From the NCBI GenBank assembly GCA_000827495.1, contig KN817521.1:496001-560000 (forward strand): a stretch of 64,000 nucleotides of DNA, read 5' to 3'. A program made the position numbers and the translations under genes. This DNA is from Hypholoma sublateritium FD-334 SS-4 (taxonomy: Eukaryota; Basidiomycota; Agaricomycetes; Agaricales; Strophariaceae). The notes beneath the pieces were generated by a model. It was not told where the DNA came from. It saw only the letters and a program-made list of their open reading frames with translations, and did not search any database. Shown here in pieces: positions 1-12,294 of this stretch. Numbering within the stretch: the first letter of the stretch is position 1; each line of letters begins with the position of its first letter.

Positions 1-2091
1 CCCGGCCCTTTGTTCACCGTAACAGGGCTAGTAACGCTTCGGAGGCGGCTAGTCCACCGATTTTGCCATACTTCCGTGCGGAACTCGCAACAAGGTGTCC
101 CAATAATACATGGGCGTGTTACGGAAAGTGTACGAGCGGCTACGGTGACATCAGCTCGGTCAGTATATGATAAGCCGGTGGTGGGAAGGGGTGCCCAGGT
201 TCTTATTCTAAACGACCCACATTCTATCCCTAAATTCGGAGGCTGACTCTCCTTGAACGGGATATGTTTACAGTGGATTTTTACCCAGTCGCAATACCTT
301 TTGATGGGTTCTTGAGCCTGGAATAGAAACAGGCTATCGTTCTACCCGAAATGAAATTCCTCTGCGGAGAATCGGCCAAATCGATGCTGACTATGTTTCG
401 AGCTGTGGAAACCTTCAGTCCTTATGAGGAGGATAAGTGTATTGTGTGTGATTGTATTGACGTTTTCTATACTTTCGGGATCATGATGTTCGCCGAGCTG
501 GTAACAATTTGACAGGCTGAGGCTACCGCCACTGACACGAGGACCAAAGTCGCGAGGCGCACCGATGTTTACATTTTCAATGACCATTTCATGTTCCTGT
601 CGGCTCTGTTTCAGTCCAGGGTATATAGCTAATGCTCGCTATAACACTGAGCACAGACCGAACGAAGCAGGCCGCGATTCTAGCGCAACTGTGAGCAGCT
701 GAATTAACAAATCGGAGCCGGTCTCGAGGCCTTGAAACAGTCTTCCTTTTGCATATGATCATACTGGTAATCAGTAGCGCGTAGCGAACAATGAGGCATA
801 CACGCGTAGTGTGACTTCTTGTCCAACTTCTTTCAAATCCATCGATGTCTTGAATAGCTGTCAAACGTCCGAGCTAGTGGTTCCAGATATTATCATCGAC
901 TCGCGCTAAAAACACCCGCAACTTGCAGCATGATAGTTAGGAGTGGATTTTTGACCTAGAAGTAGGATCAATGCATACCGCAGAGGAAGAATCGATGGAA
1001 TTAGACAGGTAATATCTGTTTGGCAGGCATAGAACACCATCCAGGAAAAGTTGCTCCTCGATTCTCAGGTCCGAACTCGCTTTAAATCGCGCCGGTATGG
1101 CCCAGAACCTTGCGAGAGAACCAAATTATATATCTAGAGTGGGAGGTAGTAGGTATTGAACATCTGGGCAAGAATGCGCGAGGGCAGAGTAACGCAGCAG
1201 TGGTGTAAAACGTAAGATCCTTCATATCCAGCACTACTTACCCGCGTCGCCCTCGTCAGGCGCTTCGCAACAGCATCTCATCAAGAAACGCAGTGCTTCT
1301 GCTCGGTGGGCGGATGGAGAAGGTCGGAATTCGTTTTTTGCCGCCTATGGCGACTATATGCCTCTATGAACGGCCGCCAGCATATGACTAGGCGCATCGC
1401 GTGCCGCGCGAAACGCGGGCCCAGTCCGTCCAGGGTGAAGAAAGGTGTTGTGTCGATTTTTTTCGTCAAGAATCATGAGTTTTCGTGGGCCTTCGTGGAG
1501 ATGTGCAATGTGGGTTGTGGGGTATGTCGCATGTTGAGATATCAATAGATCCATAGCGAAAGACTCATCCTCTCGGTGAACAGTAGTGTGGACGAATATA
1601 GATATAGCCAAGATATCAAAAAAGGAATGCGTCCATAGGTATGCAAAAATTGGGGCCAGGATGGCCGGAACGGGATTGGTCGTAGATTAGGATCCTCCTG
1701 GGATCGGTATTTTTTTCCTTCAAGAGGCGGCAGATGGTCGATGGATGATGGACGATTATCGAGATTGCGTCAGCTTCGTCGATCTCACAGGTTGTGGTTG
1801 TTGGTCCACTGTTGCACCGGCTGGCAACGTCGAGTCTCCGAATTTTCCCCTGTCACAAGCAGCTGGAGGCACGATGTCGGTGGCGTCAAACGCACGGCGT
1901 AAGATTAGCATTCCGGGATCGAGTCCTTGCTGGTGGAAGAAAGAAGAGAGGAATTTTAAAAAATAAACCATTTTTCCGAGTGGAATGTCACAGAAAATAA
2001 GAAATCGGTAGAGATGACGATGGTGAATAAAGTGGAAGATAAGAAACGATGATAGATTTGAGCAAGAGGAGGAACGAGGAAAACACGTGCA
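1..2091. other. intergenic region, no supported gene
   Basis: Several open frames of 60-90 codons occur on both strands, but none shows a recognisable domain, and none can be chained through splice sites into a longer protein. The part next to 2091 should hold the 3' untranslated region of the bHLH gene on the minus strand. The frame at 10-246 (+) could be the tail of a gene beginning outside the window, but its composition is not convincing. Confidence 0.5.
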
Positions 2092-3127
2092 TCAGTGGCC
2101 GCCTTCCGATGCTGAGGGACTAGAGTGTTCAGAGGGCGGTTGTTGGCCTCGAACAGAAGCCAACGAGTGGGAAGGGGTGTGTGTTGTATCCGGAGTAGGG
2201 GATGTCATTCTGCCCATTGCATGGTCGGGAGAAGGAGTGCCTTCGGTGCTGAGTGATATCTTCTCGTTGAGGACGCGAAGTCTCTTAGCTTCTTCCTCAA
2301 CGGCGACCAACTTGTCGATGAGCTCCTTTTTTTCTTGCTCCAGCAGGATAATGTAATTGGTAGCTAGATTAAGAATGATGAGAAATGATAAAAGGCCGAT
2401 GAGGGTCTGTCCGTACCTCGTTCCAACAATGAGACTTTGCTGCTCTTCTGATTGGAAACCGGAAGAGCATCTTTGAGTTTGGCATATCCTTCGCGAAGCT
2501 CGTCGCGCCTACGCTGCTCGGCTTCAATACGTTGGCGCCTAGTGGCCTCCTTCCGCGAGTAGGCAAGGTTCTGGTCTGCTGCAATGCCCATTACGTCGTC
2601 GTCGTCGTCGGAATCGTGGGAGCGGCTGCGTCTGCGACTAGAGGAGCTGGTGGGGGAAGGAGTTGGATTATACCGGTGACTACGGTGCACGAGACTGTGG
2701 CCTCTGGAAGAAGATGGCGAATTGGCACCGCTGCTGTTGGAGTGGTGGTATATGCCGTCTGCTGAGGTGTCTGATCCGGAAAGAGGAGGGGAGATAGGGT
2801 CGTACATTTCAGGAGAGGGGGGTGGGGGAGAATTAGCCAACGGCAGGGAACCATGAGGCGGCGAGGTAGAAAACACGCCTGCTGGATACGGATTCAACCC
2901 AAGGGGGTGATATGAAGGGTGCATATCCGGGATCTGAACTAAAACAAGGGGGACGATTATCAGATCGACACGCGTAACGGCGTTGAGGATGGGAGTGAGA
3001 ACGTACCACGCGCCGCGGGATGCTGCATCTGTGTTGGATATGTATTGTACCCGATTCCATATCCAGGTTCCTGTTCGCCTGGATAGTAGTAGGACTGCGA
3101 GTTGTTGATGGGGTTCTCGTCGTTCAT
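2092..3127 (-). CDS. bHLH-zipper transcription factor
   Basis: Predicted nuclear DNA-binding regulator of about 304 residues in three exons: 3127-3007, 2938-2417 and 2363-2092. Exon phases agree throughout. The first 40 residues are Asn/Gln/Tyr rich, followed by a long Ser/Pro-rich disordered stretch with an acidic Asp run. The basic region reads RRQRIEAEQRRRDELREGY and is followed by helix 1 and the loop. The last intron falls inside the bHLH after SLLER. Exon 3 then supplies helix 2 (ATNYIILLEQEKKELIDKL), which runs on into a leucine-zipper-like heptad helix. bHLH proteins of this kind dimerise and bind E-boxes. The Glu and Arg of the ER-x-RR basic pattern are present. The first ATG of the 40-residue exon was chosen as start because the upstream frame shows no protein-like composition. 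The gene diverges from the large gene at 3776. The target genes are unknown. Confidence 0.88.
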
Positions 3128-3775
3128 GTCGTATGGGATCGTGAGCGGGATGGTCTTGACGTGAAAAGAGGTCGTGAAGAGAAAAGAAGAGGAAAAAGGA
3201 GTACGGTGGTGAAAGGACAAGGAAGAGTCGAAACTCAAGAACCAACGCGCCACTGGTCTTTGTCCAGAACACTTGTTTGGCATCAATCCCACCATCCGCT
3301 GACATCGCGGCTTCCCCCAAGCTTCCTCTTCCGTAAGTAGCCTCAAAATATTCTATAATCCCAGTAGCCTGCTGCCTGAATTGCAGAAATGACCAGTGTT
3401 CGGTCCGGCGGCCACTTTTGGAGAGACTTACCGAATTTGGTGTTTTATTCTCACCGCTTTTCGAGTTCAGAGAGGGGCACGTCCGAAGTTCTTGTTCCTG
3501 CCTTCTCGACAATTACCGCCTGGAGCTCGCTGCCCTCAGAGACGCCTGGTGAACCTGTTTGGTCATCCAAGTCTACGATAACGAAATCGACGAGCTACGA
3601 CTAATATTATCCTCGTTGATTGCTAGTGTGTTGCAGTTTTCAACCAACTCTTGATCCCTCGTTAATCAATGTTCAACCCCTTAGAGTTAATGTTTCAGCA
3701 CTGCATATAGCGAAGATACCTCGATACCCACCAGGCACCAAAAATTCGCGTCGAGTACGCACGTAACGCACAATC
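3128..3775. promoter_or_regulatory. shared divergent promoter region
   Basis: This 650-bp stretch lies between the start codons of two divergent genes, the bHLH factor (-) and the Ser/Pro-rich protein (+). It must contain both 5' leaders and promoters. Short open frames inside it have no recognisable content. No individual operator could be assigned. Confidence 0.5.
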
Positions 3776-6700
3776 ATGGCCAGCGCTGCAAACGAATTGC
3801 ACATGAACGAGACGCCGCGTCAATCTCTTCTATCCCCCACGTCTCCGAGCACCTTATCTCCAACATGGCGACCTCCAAAGTCGCCTCTGGCACCTCATCG
3901 TCTTGCGATGCTCGCCAATGCTCTCGGTGTGTCGACGCCGGTTCCAGCAACTCTGCCTGGCACTTCCTTTTTGTCGCGTTCCTATTCCGAATCCGCGAGC
4001 TCAATGGACCGGATACCGCGGTCGCCAACTCCTTCTTCAGTTGGCGGGTCATCCATGGGATATTCATCACATTCACCAGCTCCATCAACCTCCAAATTCC
4101 TCCTCCACGTTGTCCCTCCACTACATCTGCCTCACGACTCCAACAGTAATGAAGATTTACAAGGACCCCCGCCACCAAACGCCCCTGGATATCATACACA
4201 GTTCCGACGCGGCACTCTCGTTCCCGTTCATTCGACGCTGAACGCCCAATTAGGGGCAATCGCGAGGGAGTACGCGTTGCCCAGTTCAGCAGGCCTCATA
4301 CTCTATTTGGTGACGTCTCCGCAAAGTCCATCTCCAGACTCAATAGACGAACCCGGCCCCCGACTATCGGAAGACATTTGGAAACACCTGTGGACGCGCG
4401 TAGTTCGCACGGAACAGCGAGATGACGGGCTGATACCCTCTCGGAGTCCGACCCCGCATACCCCACACGCGCCGCTGATACTGCGCCTCGCCCCCGCGGC
4501 ACGGTCCACCCCCTTCCTAGCCCAGGAGCAAACTACCCATCTTCCCCCGCTCATCAAGACGCCTACCGAACCCTTGCCGCCGCCGTTGCCCTCCCCGAAT
4601 GCTCCACAACCTACGTATCCAACGACGACCGCGCCGTCCACCCCGTCAACCCCATCCGACCGGCAGTCAAATAACAAATCGGCCCCGCCGTCGATCTCCC
4701 AGTCGGAGCCGGGCACTCCTGATACGTCCGTCGACGACTCGGGCCTGCGCGCCAACTTTCTCGATCTGCCCGGGCTCAATTCGCCGTCGTTGATACCCAT
4801 CCTGGCGAAGGTCGAGTTTGACATTGATCGCCGGAAGGCAGCGTGGTACGAACCCTGGGTGCGGAGCAGGAAGGTCAACCATGCTAAGCGGGCTGAGAGT
4901 CGCAAAGGGAGCAGAGCCCAGGAGGCGGATGGAAATGATGAGGTCAGAGTACATGCTCCCATTGAACTACTGACGGGCAAAGCAAAGAGGGATGACCCAT
5001 TTGGGCTGCTGGCCGGTGCAAAGGAGGCACTGCTGGAGGCAGAGGCAGAGAAGCAGGATGAGGGGCGACAGGAAGAGGACAGTGGTTATGCCCGTTTATC
5101 GGAGTCACCGGACGAGATCCATTCGGACAGCGACTCTGATACAGAGGATTTTGGTGAGGACGCGACCGCCAGAATTTCAGCAAGTTTGGTAGGGAAACCC
5201 GACCCACTGGCAGATGTCTTTGGTAACGATGAGGACACCTGGGCAGAGATTCATGCGGAGAACGGCGAGCTCCATAGACCTGTCGATTCTAACGTCGTCA
5301 ACCTCGCATTGACTGCAGCAGAGCTGTCCGCGCTGCCAAACGACTTGAGCGAAGACCTTGACGATGAGACGAGGTCGACAAAGGAGGAGGAGGATGTCCT
5401 TGAGATGCTCGACATGATGGGTAAATCCAACTTGGCGATCTCCATCCCTTCGCCCGAAAAAGACCTCATCGAACGGTCGTCGTCTCCCAGTGTAAATGGC
5501 GCTCGCAAGATCCCGCCACCGCTTGTACTCAAGACGAAGGACAAGACTATGTCGCCACCGGTGGCGGCCATGAACGTACATGATACCTCTGCTGACACTC
5601 CGCGGCTCGCGTATCGAAGTGAGATGTCGGATAATTCAGAAGCTTCTGAGCATGAAGATGATATGGACGACCTGGACAAATTTACGACGCGTGTTCGCAG
5701 TCCTGCCGAGTCAGACAAACGCGGCGGCGCAGTCTTCGATGATCTTGACCTGGGATTGGATCCAACTGAGGATGTAAGTGCTTCCCGTTGTCTACTCTTT
5801 CACCGAGCTGATTTCCCCGGGGCATTCCAGTTTGACGACAACGACCCCAATGATAGACGCAGAAGTCAATATCTTATGAGTGCACAGCTCGACGCGATTG
5901 AGAGGGTACGGCAGCACTTTCGCCGCCGGTGAAGCGTTGATTGACCTCTCTTTATAGACAATGGCTTCACTCTCTCCTCGATTCATGACAACCAGTCTGG
6001 AGGAGGAGCAAAACTTGAGCTTCAACTCGGCTACGCTCTCTCCGAGCACGCCGGCGAATACAAGTCTTTCTCCTGGCAGAAGTTTTGAATTTTTGACCCC
6101 GCTATCGCCGAGGCTTCCTCAGCACCTGAATCCGCCTGGAGATGAGCCGTAAGCATACATTTTCACTTCTTAACTTCGCTGGCTCTCTAACCATGAAATA
6201 GGCCCACCGGACAAAGTTGGCCTGCAGTACCCTTCTCGGCAATAAAGGATAGAGATATCAACGCAACCGGTAATAACTCTGACATGCCCCCTTCTCCTCC
6301 TCGGTTTGCTCTCAACGGTGTTTCTACGTCGGCGCCCAAGTCATATATGCCCAGTATTGTCACAGAGCAGGGACCTTCAGAGAGCGACCGCCGGAAAAAG
6401 GAGCTTGCAGACGAGGAGGCTTTCTACAACACCCCCAAGTTTATGAAGAACAACAGTTCCTCAGAATCACCAATCATCCCGTTGTCCCCAGATCCGTTTG
6501 GGAGACATCCCTCGAGTCCGGAACCACCAACATTCCAGGTATCTGGAAGCCAGTGGGATACCATGACTATTGGAAAAGGAGGTCCTGATGTAGTTGCAAT
6601 ACAAGCACCTCAAGCACCTGTGCAAGGGCGGGCACGATCATCGACTACCAGCCGCTTCTCGGTCGACTCGGTCAAGGGAGAATCTGATCCTGTTGCCGCC

Positions 6701-8113
6701 GCCGGTAAAACAAATAATCGAGCTGCACTGATATCAGTGAAAAGCATCAAAAAGCTTTGGCGCAAGTCAAGTAAAGCCGCAAACCTGAGTCAAGTCCAAG
6801 CCGAGACGCCTCCTGCGGTTCCTCCTACGCCGTCATCCGTATCGGCCCCATCTGTTCCACAACGCCCAGAACGACCTTCACAAGATCAGCTGTATTTACC
6901 TAACACGCCAGATTTCCCTATACAGGCCAGCACGGGGCGTTTGTCGCCAAATCTTGCACCACAAACGCAGTCTCAATCGCAAGATCAGGCATATCCAGTA
7001 CGACGGTCATTAGATCAACAGAATGGACCGCCACCGCAATCTCGCTTGGCTTCGCCGCTGCCACCGTCGCCTCATCTGCCTTCGCAGGACCAACTCTTCG
7101 CTGGCGGACGGCCTTCTCTCGATCGTCAAAACATTGTGCCGCCTCCGCAGCCGTCTAATGTTGGCCGTTTGTCACCGCAGCTCATGCCTCCACCTCCGTC
7201 ACGTCCTTCTCTGGACCAGATGCCGCCGACAAATCGAATGTCTCTGGAGCAACAAGGCCGGAGGCCGACACAGATACAAGGACAACAGCAGTTCGTGCCA
7301 CCACCACGTCAGTCGTTTGAGCAGTTCACTCCTCCCCAACAATATTCCCCTCCTCAACAGTACCCCCAACAACAATACCCCCCTCAACAGTTTACCCCTC
7401 CACCACAACACCAGTATCAACAGCTTAATGTTCCTTCATATCCGGGGCGGAACCCTAATCCCGGTCCAATAATTACGCCCTACATGCAGGCCAGCAAATC
7501 CGGTTCCAATCTAGACCGTCTTCACTTCGATCAAGAATCTCCGTATCCTACTCATCGTTCTGTACCCCCTGTGCGACAGTCACCTCGTCCGCCATCTCCT
7601 ACTGCGCTACCTGCCATCCCTGAGAGCGAGAACGCGGGCGCCCGCAAGTCAATATTGCGCTGGAAATCAGCCGCGAGTACGAGCAGCTCGAGCAGCAGCC
7701 AATCAGTACCGTCGTCTGATCACCAAACACGGACGAGCTTGGATCGGACAAGCACCAATGGTAGCTCATACGGCCGTAGACCCAGCGTGAATTATGCATC
7801 AACACGGACGTCCGTCACGACACCGGACCTGCCCCCGAGTCCGCAAATACCGAATCATTTGGTCAAGACCGGGGCCTTGGACCATCGCACGTCTTCCCAG
7901 AGATCGAGACTAACGACATCGTCGACGGATTCTTCACACTCACCGCCGAAGCGCCAAATATCGCTAAACGCACGGTCAGAATCTCCCCAACGATCGATGG
8001 CCTCGTCCCGTGATTCACAAGGTTCGCGGCCTAGCTTCGATGCATCCCAGTTCGAGTTCGTGTCGCCGAAAGGCACAACATTAAGCTATCCTTTCAACCA
8101 GCTGGATGAGTGA
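3776..8113 (+). CDS. large serine/proline-rich protein, unknown function
   Basis: About 1,390 residues in four exons: 3776-5773, about 5831-5909, 5959-6149 and 6202-8113. The introns have clean GTAAGT/GTACGG donors and CAG/TAG acceptors. Function is not recognised. Near residues 145-180 there is an ordered-looking patch (TLNAQLGAIAREYALPSS, then a hydrophobic GLILYLV strand). A second ordered-looking patch (ILAKVEFDIDRRKAAWYEPW) follows around residues 340-360. The middle is acidic and Ser-rich. The last exon has a basic motif VKSIKKLWRKSSK, then a Pro/Gln-rich region with a repeating R-x-S-[LF]-[DE]-Q element (RRSLDQQ, RPSLDRQ, RPSLDQM, RMSLEQQ, RQSFEQF). The composition suggests a phosphorylated scaffold or signalling adaptor, but that is inference only. 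It ends convergently with the chitin synthase gene. Confidence 0.8.
6880..7330 (+). repeat. degenerate coding repeat R-x-S-[LF]-[DE]-Q / S-Q-D-Q
   Basis: Inside the last exon of the Ser/Pro-rich gene, the protein repeats short units built around SQDQ and R-x-SL-[DE]-Q, often separated by a GRLSP box and proline runs. At least eight units are visible. They are followed by a Q/Y/P tract (PPQQY-like) to about 7415. The Arg at position -2 from Ser resembles a basophilic kinase site, so the array may be a multi-site phosphorylation platform. That last point is inference. Confidence 0.55.
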
Positions 8114-8637
8114 CAGACTTGCTCTTCTCCTCGATATCCATCCACACACACCATTGCATCGCTCGCATAAATACCCCATATCTTCATCAATTTCTGCATT
8201 GTAGTTTATTCGAATTAGTTTTCTTGCTTTTGCTATCGCAAGTTTGATCTTCTGTTGCTCGTTGTATTTCATTTATGTCAGTGATCATTATTGTACCAGC
8301 TTATGCTGGCTAAACAGCCTGACATCTTGCAATGGGAAAGGGGAGAGACATGGAACATATATTTGAAACATATTAGAGGACGAATAAGCACGACTATTCC
8401 GAAGTCAGAAGCGAATATGTAAGAGCCCCGCAATCAATGTGTGCGTTTGTCCACGCGAAGTCAATTCGCGAGGGGGTCTCTCGGGGTATCTATCCGTAAA
8501 CAAACTATACATGTAACTTTCGAAAAGGTTTGTCATTATAAATGCATCGGGGGGGGGGGGGGGGGGGGGGGGGGGCGAAAGCAGGTGCTCGCTAGATGTC
8601 CGAAATTACAGAGGGATTTAGTCAGCTAAGGAAGAGT
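8114..8637. other. convergent 3' region between two genes
   Basis: This 524-bp stretch separates the stop codons of the convergent Ser/Pro-rich gene (+) and chitin synthase (-). It should hold both 3' untranslated regions and poly(A) sites. Its one outstanding element is the 27-base G run listed separately. Confidence 0.6.
8549..8575 (+). repeat. mononucleotide run of 27 G
   Basis: An uninterrupted homopolymer of 27 G on the plus strand (27 C on the minus strand) starts 63 bp past the chitin synthase stop codon. On the chitin synthase transcript it would appear as a C run in the 3' untranslated region or just after it. Such a run can form G-quadruplexes and is prone to slippage and sequencing error, so its exact length is uncertain. 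Confidence 0.95.
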
Positions 8638-11600
8638 CTAAAGCCCAACGAGGCGGAAGATGAGGTAGAGCAAAGAGCCCGTGAAACGGATTGCCGATAA
8701 ACCTGCGCTGTGATCGAGGTATAGTTTTAGTATCGCTTTTGAGAGAAAACCGACAAGGGGGGACACACAATGCATAGAACAGGAACGACAGATAAGGATT
8801 GAATGCGCTGTTGCTTGACGTAGTAACGTGCTCCGCAACCCATTCCGTGAAGGCAGTCGATGTGAAAACGAGAATCAGCACCCTGTTTCGAATAGGCAAT
8901 TGTTTCAGTAAACTATCGGCAGACAAATTTTGCTTGAGCGCGACATACATGTTCGAACCAACCCAGGCCAGGACAACATTAGTTCTGCTGTTCCTGTCGT
9001 GGTCAGCCTGTTTCGTTGTCGCATCACGGTGCTCCTTTTCCTCCATGGGCTTGTTCCTAAGGGCGGCCTTCGATGCGGACCAGAGCTGGTCGACGTCTTC
9101 GCGCGCAGTTGGAATCTCCACTTCCATGAACTCTTTTCCGTCGTCACCCTTGACCTTTTTGGCTCCACCGAGGTCTTTGGCTGCACCATTGTCTCCCTTC
9201 GTACCCCATGTGACATCATGCAGATTGCACATCGCATACATCATGAGAATGTTGACATACGAGGGGAGCAAGAAGAGGTATTGTGTGAAACTTGTGAACA
9301 TGTGCCATGGCTCGAGATGCATGAATGAGCTGATGAAATACAATCCATAGGTTGCCAGGAAAGCAACAGTAACATCTTGCAAGGTCTTGTTTTCTTTGAA
9401 TAGTCTGCAACATCCAAGGTGCATCAGCGGACCATTTAGATAGCATTCATAGACATTAATGAATATCACATACGTTCCAAAGTCTTTCCAGCCCGCAACA
9501 TTGTGGGGTACGGTAAGATAAACAGTATAGCCAGCACACCATGTCGTTATGATGTTACAAAGACCGAAAAGGAACATCGCAATTGTATATGCCCATTTCG
9601 AACCCTTCATTAAATTTAGTTTCCCATAAGTTAACGTTGGATTCTGTATGTACTTGCCTGTGGCCGATTTCCCAAAGAACAAACAAGAACCAAAAAGATG
9701 AGGCCAATGTAGAGGTTGAGGAAAATTTCAAACACAATCTTCCCAACACCTTGGCCCAAGAAATTGAAAGCTCCGGTTGTTGATGATGATGTGGCCGAGG
9801 AGACAAGCTATGAACGTAGGAAAGTGTCGGAATATTAATCACACCTCGAGGACCCAATGCAGGGGAGCATTGAATAGATAGGAGGGTAAACTTACGAAGA
9901 AGAAGGCGAGGTAAAAGTTGGCCAAAGATGTCCATGTGAACAAAAGCTGAATCGCGTTGTAAATAAACTCGATCTAGATATTCTCGTCAGCAATTGTACG
10001 AGAGCAAAGAATCGTAGGAAATATTTTACCTGAAGGAAGATCTTGCGGAAAAAGTTTTGACCAGATGTCCAAATTCTGAAGAAGAAGACTGTCGCATGGA
10101 TCGATGCAAAAAGGGAACCGTTGAGCCATCTACGCCGTTGGGAAATGAACTCTGGAACCTAAAACCGGTATGGGTTTCACATCTAATGAATACGGCAAAG
10201 GCTGAACGACTTACAGATGCTGGTACATCCGTAGATGCTTTGGCGCTTTTGACGTATTTCAAACTGGATAAAATATTGAATTGAACAAACATAACAATTA
10301 TTGCCGTCAGAAACTTACATCCAGCCCTCGCGCTTCTTGGTCACGATTTCGAAGCAAAGGATACGATCCTCAGCGAGATACATGTTCCTTTCTGTTGATA
10401 CATTTAATTAGAAAAGGTGTATTGCCCAAGACGTCAAGCACTTGCCGAAAAGGCCGGCACCACTGGAGCCTGAGTGCATAGTCTCGCCCTTGAAATAGGA
10501 CGCAAGCGGGCCCTTGCCATCGGGACCGTTCAAGAGAGCCTTGTAGCGGTACGCACTGAATGCTCCGGGAAGAACGCTGATATAGCCAAAGACACTCTAG
10601 AAATTCCCGGCCACATGATCAACTTCTAATAGAATAAAAATAGATTGTATTTGCAACGAACCTCAAGGGGCTTGTCCAAGATGTTCGACATTTTGTACTG
10701 CGGAAATAATGCGAGCACATGTAAAAATATGGTCAGGTACGAATCAACGAGTACGCACCTCGAAGTTTTGCGAAGCTACTAGCGGTGACGCTAGAACGAG
10801 AGAACAGCCCCGTCCAGAATCAACACAGATTCTGACAAGTTACATGAGATACGACTTGCAATCTTAAGGTAGATATACTTACTCGCCGCAAGCGCCGCCA
10901 ACATTCTTGTGCTTGTCAAAGCCTAGGAAGCATGGCGGTTGAGAAAAGTTTTCCGGGAATAGGGTGAAACCTACATTTCCAAAGCTCGTAGATGGAGGTG
11001 CCAGTGGGTTTAGTGCCGACATCAAGTAGAACACAAACTATTGCAATGTTAGCAATAGTCTGCGAGATTCTGGAGTAAAATCCACACACCATTGGGTTTG
11101 ATTAGAGGGCCGAAGGCATTGAAAAACCACCTGTGGCTGTTCAATTTCTTTTTGTTCTGTTCCTTGAGGCAGAACAAAATTTGAACTGGGAAGGATCCCG
11201 TAGATACTTCGCCTGTTTCTGTGACAATGACACTCGATGTGTACCTTGAAAACGACAGAGCATCAGAGAAAGTCCGATGATCAAAAAATCAAGCCGAATC
11301 CACGCACTCAAAAATATGAGCAGTGACATCTTTCCCTCCAACAGAGTCCTTAGCAATCCCTTCTTGATAGCATCCCATCTGATATATGATTAGGTATATA
11401 TTCAGGAGTAAGATGTAACAAACTCTGAGGACGTACCAAGCTGAGAACTTGCAGGGTGCGCTTATTGACTTTGCTTCGTCCATCGGATACAACACATACG
11501 ACTATCTTCTTCCACCCTTCCGAGCCCCACATTTTCGAACGAGAGCGTCCGCACAGATGGGCCACGTTCTTGATGACACTGTGACAGTACATCAATATGT

Positions 11601-12294
11601 GATGGCAGATCCGCAGTAAAGAAATTTTGAAAGGCGCTCACGCGTTCATGGTCTTCACAAACAATACCTCGTCCTCATTGTACATAGTCATGACAATGAA
11701 CAGTTCCGTTTCGCGCTTGTAGAGGTATTGGCGCAGAGAATAACGGGACGCCATGAATTCGTCGGGATCGCAGGTCGCGGCTGTGTAGCGCATTTTGCAG
11801 AACTCTTCGTCCACCTTCCCCGCAGGTACAATATGCGACGGCACGGGGACGTCGAGAACTAAGTTGCCTTGGAAGAGTTGCACCTGCTTGACTGAGCGTC
11901 GCTTCATGAGCTTCTCCCTAGCGACGGACCAGCCTGCGGAACTCTGGTCGCGCATCATTCCCGGTCGTCCGTACTGCTGAGGGGGTGGGTATTGCTGCTG
12001 GTAGGGGACCTGGGGCACTGGCGGTGACGCAACATTGACTTGCGACATTTCGTAGGGGTTTAGATGGGCCTGCGAGCCGGCATGGCTGCTCGTATATGAT
12101 TTGGCGTCCCAGTGCTCTTGGTCGTTTCGATATCCCTGTGCAGAAGGGGCATAGGCGGGAGCACCAGCGGCCGGCGCGGGAGATGGGGCGTATGCTGCAT
12201 AGTTGTCGTTGTGTGGCTGGGTGTACGCTGGCTGCTGGTACGGTTGTTGGTAGGGCTGGTTCGCATAAGGATCGGAATTTTGCCTGTAGGCCAT
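8638..12294 (-). CDS. chitin synthase, division 1 (GT2 family)
   Basis: Integral plasma-membrane enzyme that polymerises chitin from UDP-N-acetylglucosamine for the cell wall. More than ten exons on the minus strand chain cleanly. The N-terminus (about 120 residues) is Gln/Pro/Tyr rich. Next come the chitin synthase N-terminal box ([13 protein letters not shown]), the catalytic region ([16 protein letters not shown]), [56 protein letters not shown], and the QRRRWLNGS (QxxRW) product-binding motif. Several membrane helices follow, the last ending [11 protein letters not shown]. Three hallmarks of an active enzyme are present: the LDVG Asp, the EDR Asp and QxxRW. The division 1 layout (classes I-III) is clear, but the class is not resolved. 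The 3' end was set using an intron whose removal restores the terminal helix frame. The gene shares a 1.56-kb upstream region with casein kinase 1. Confidence 0.95.
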
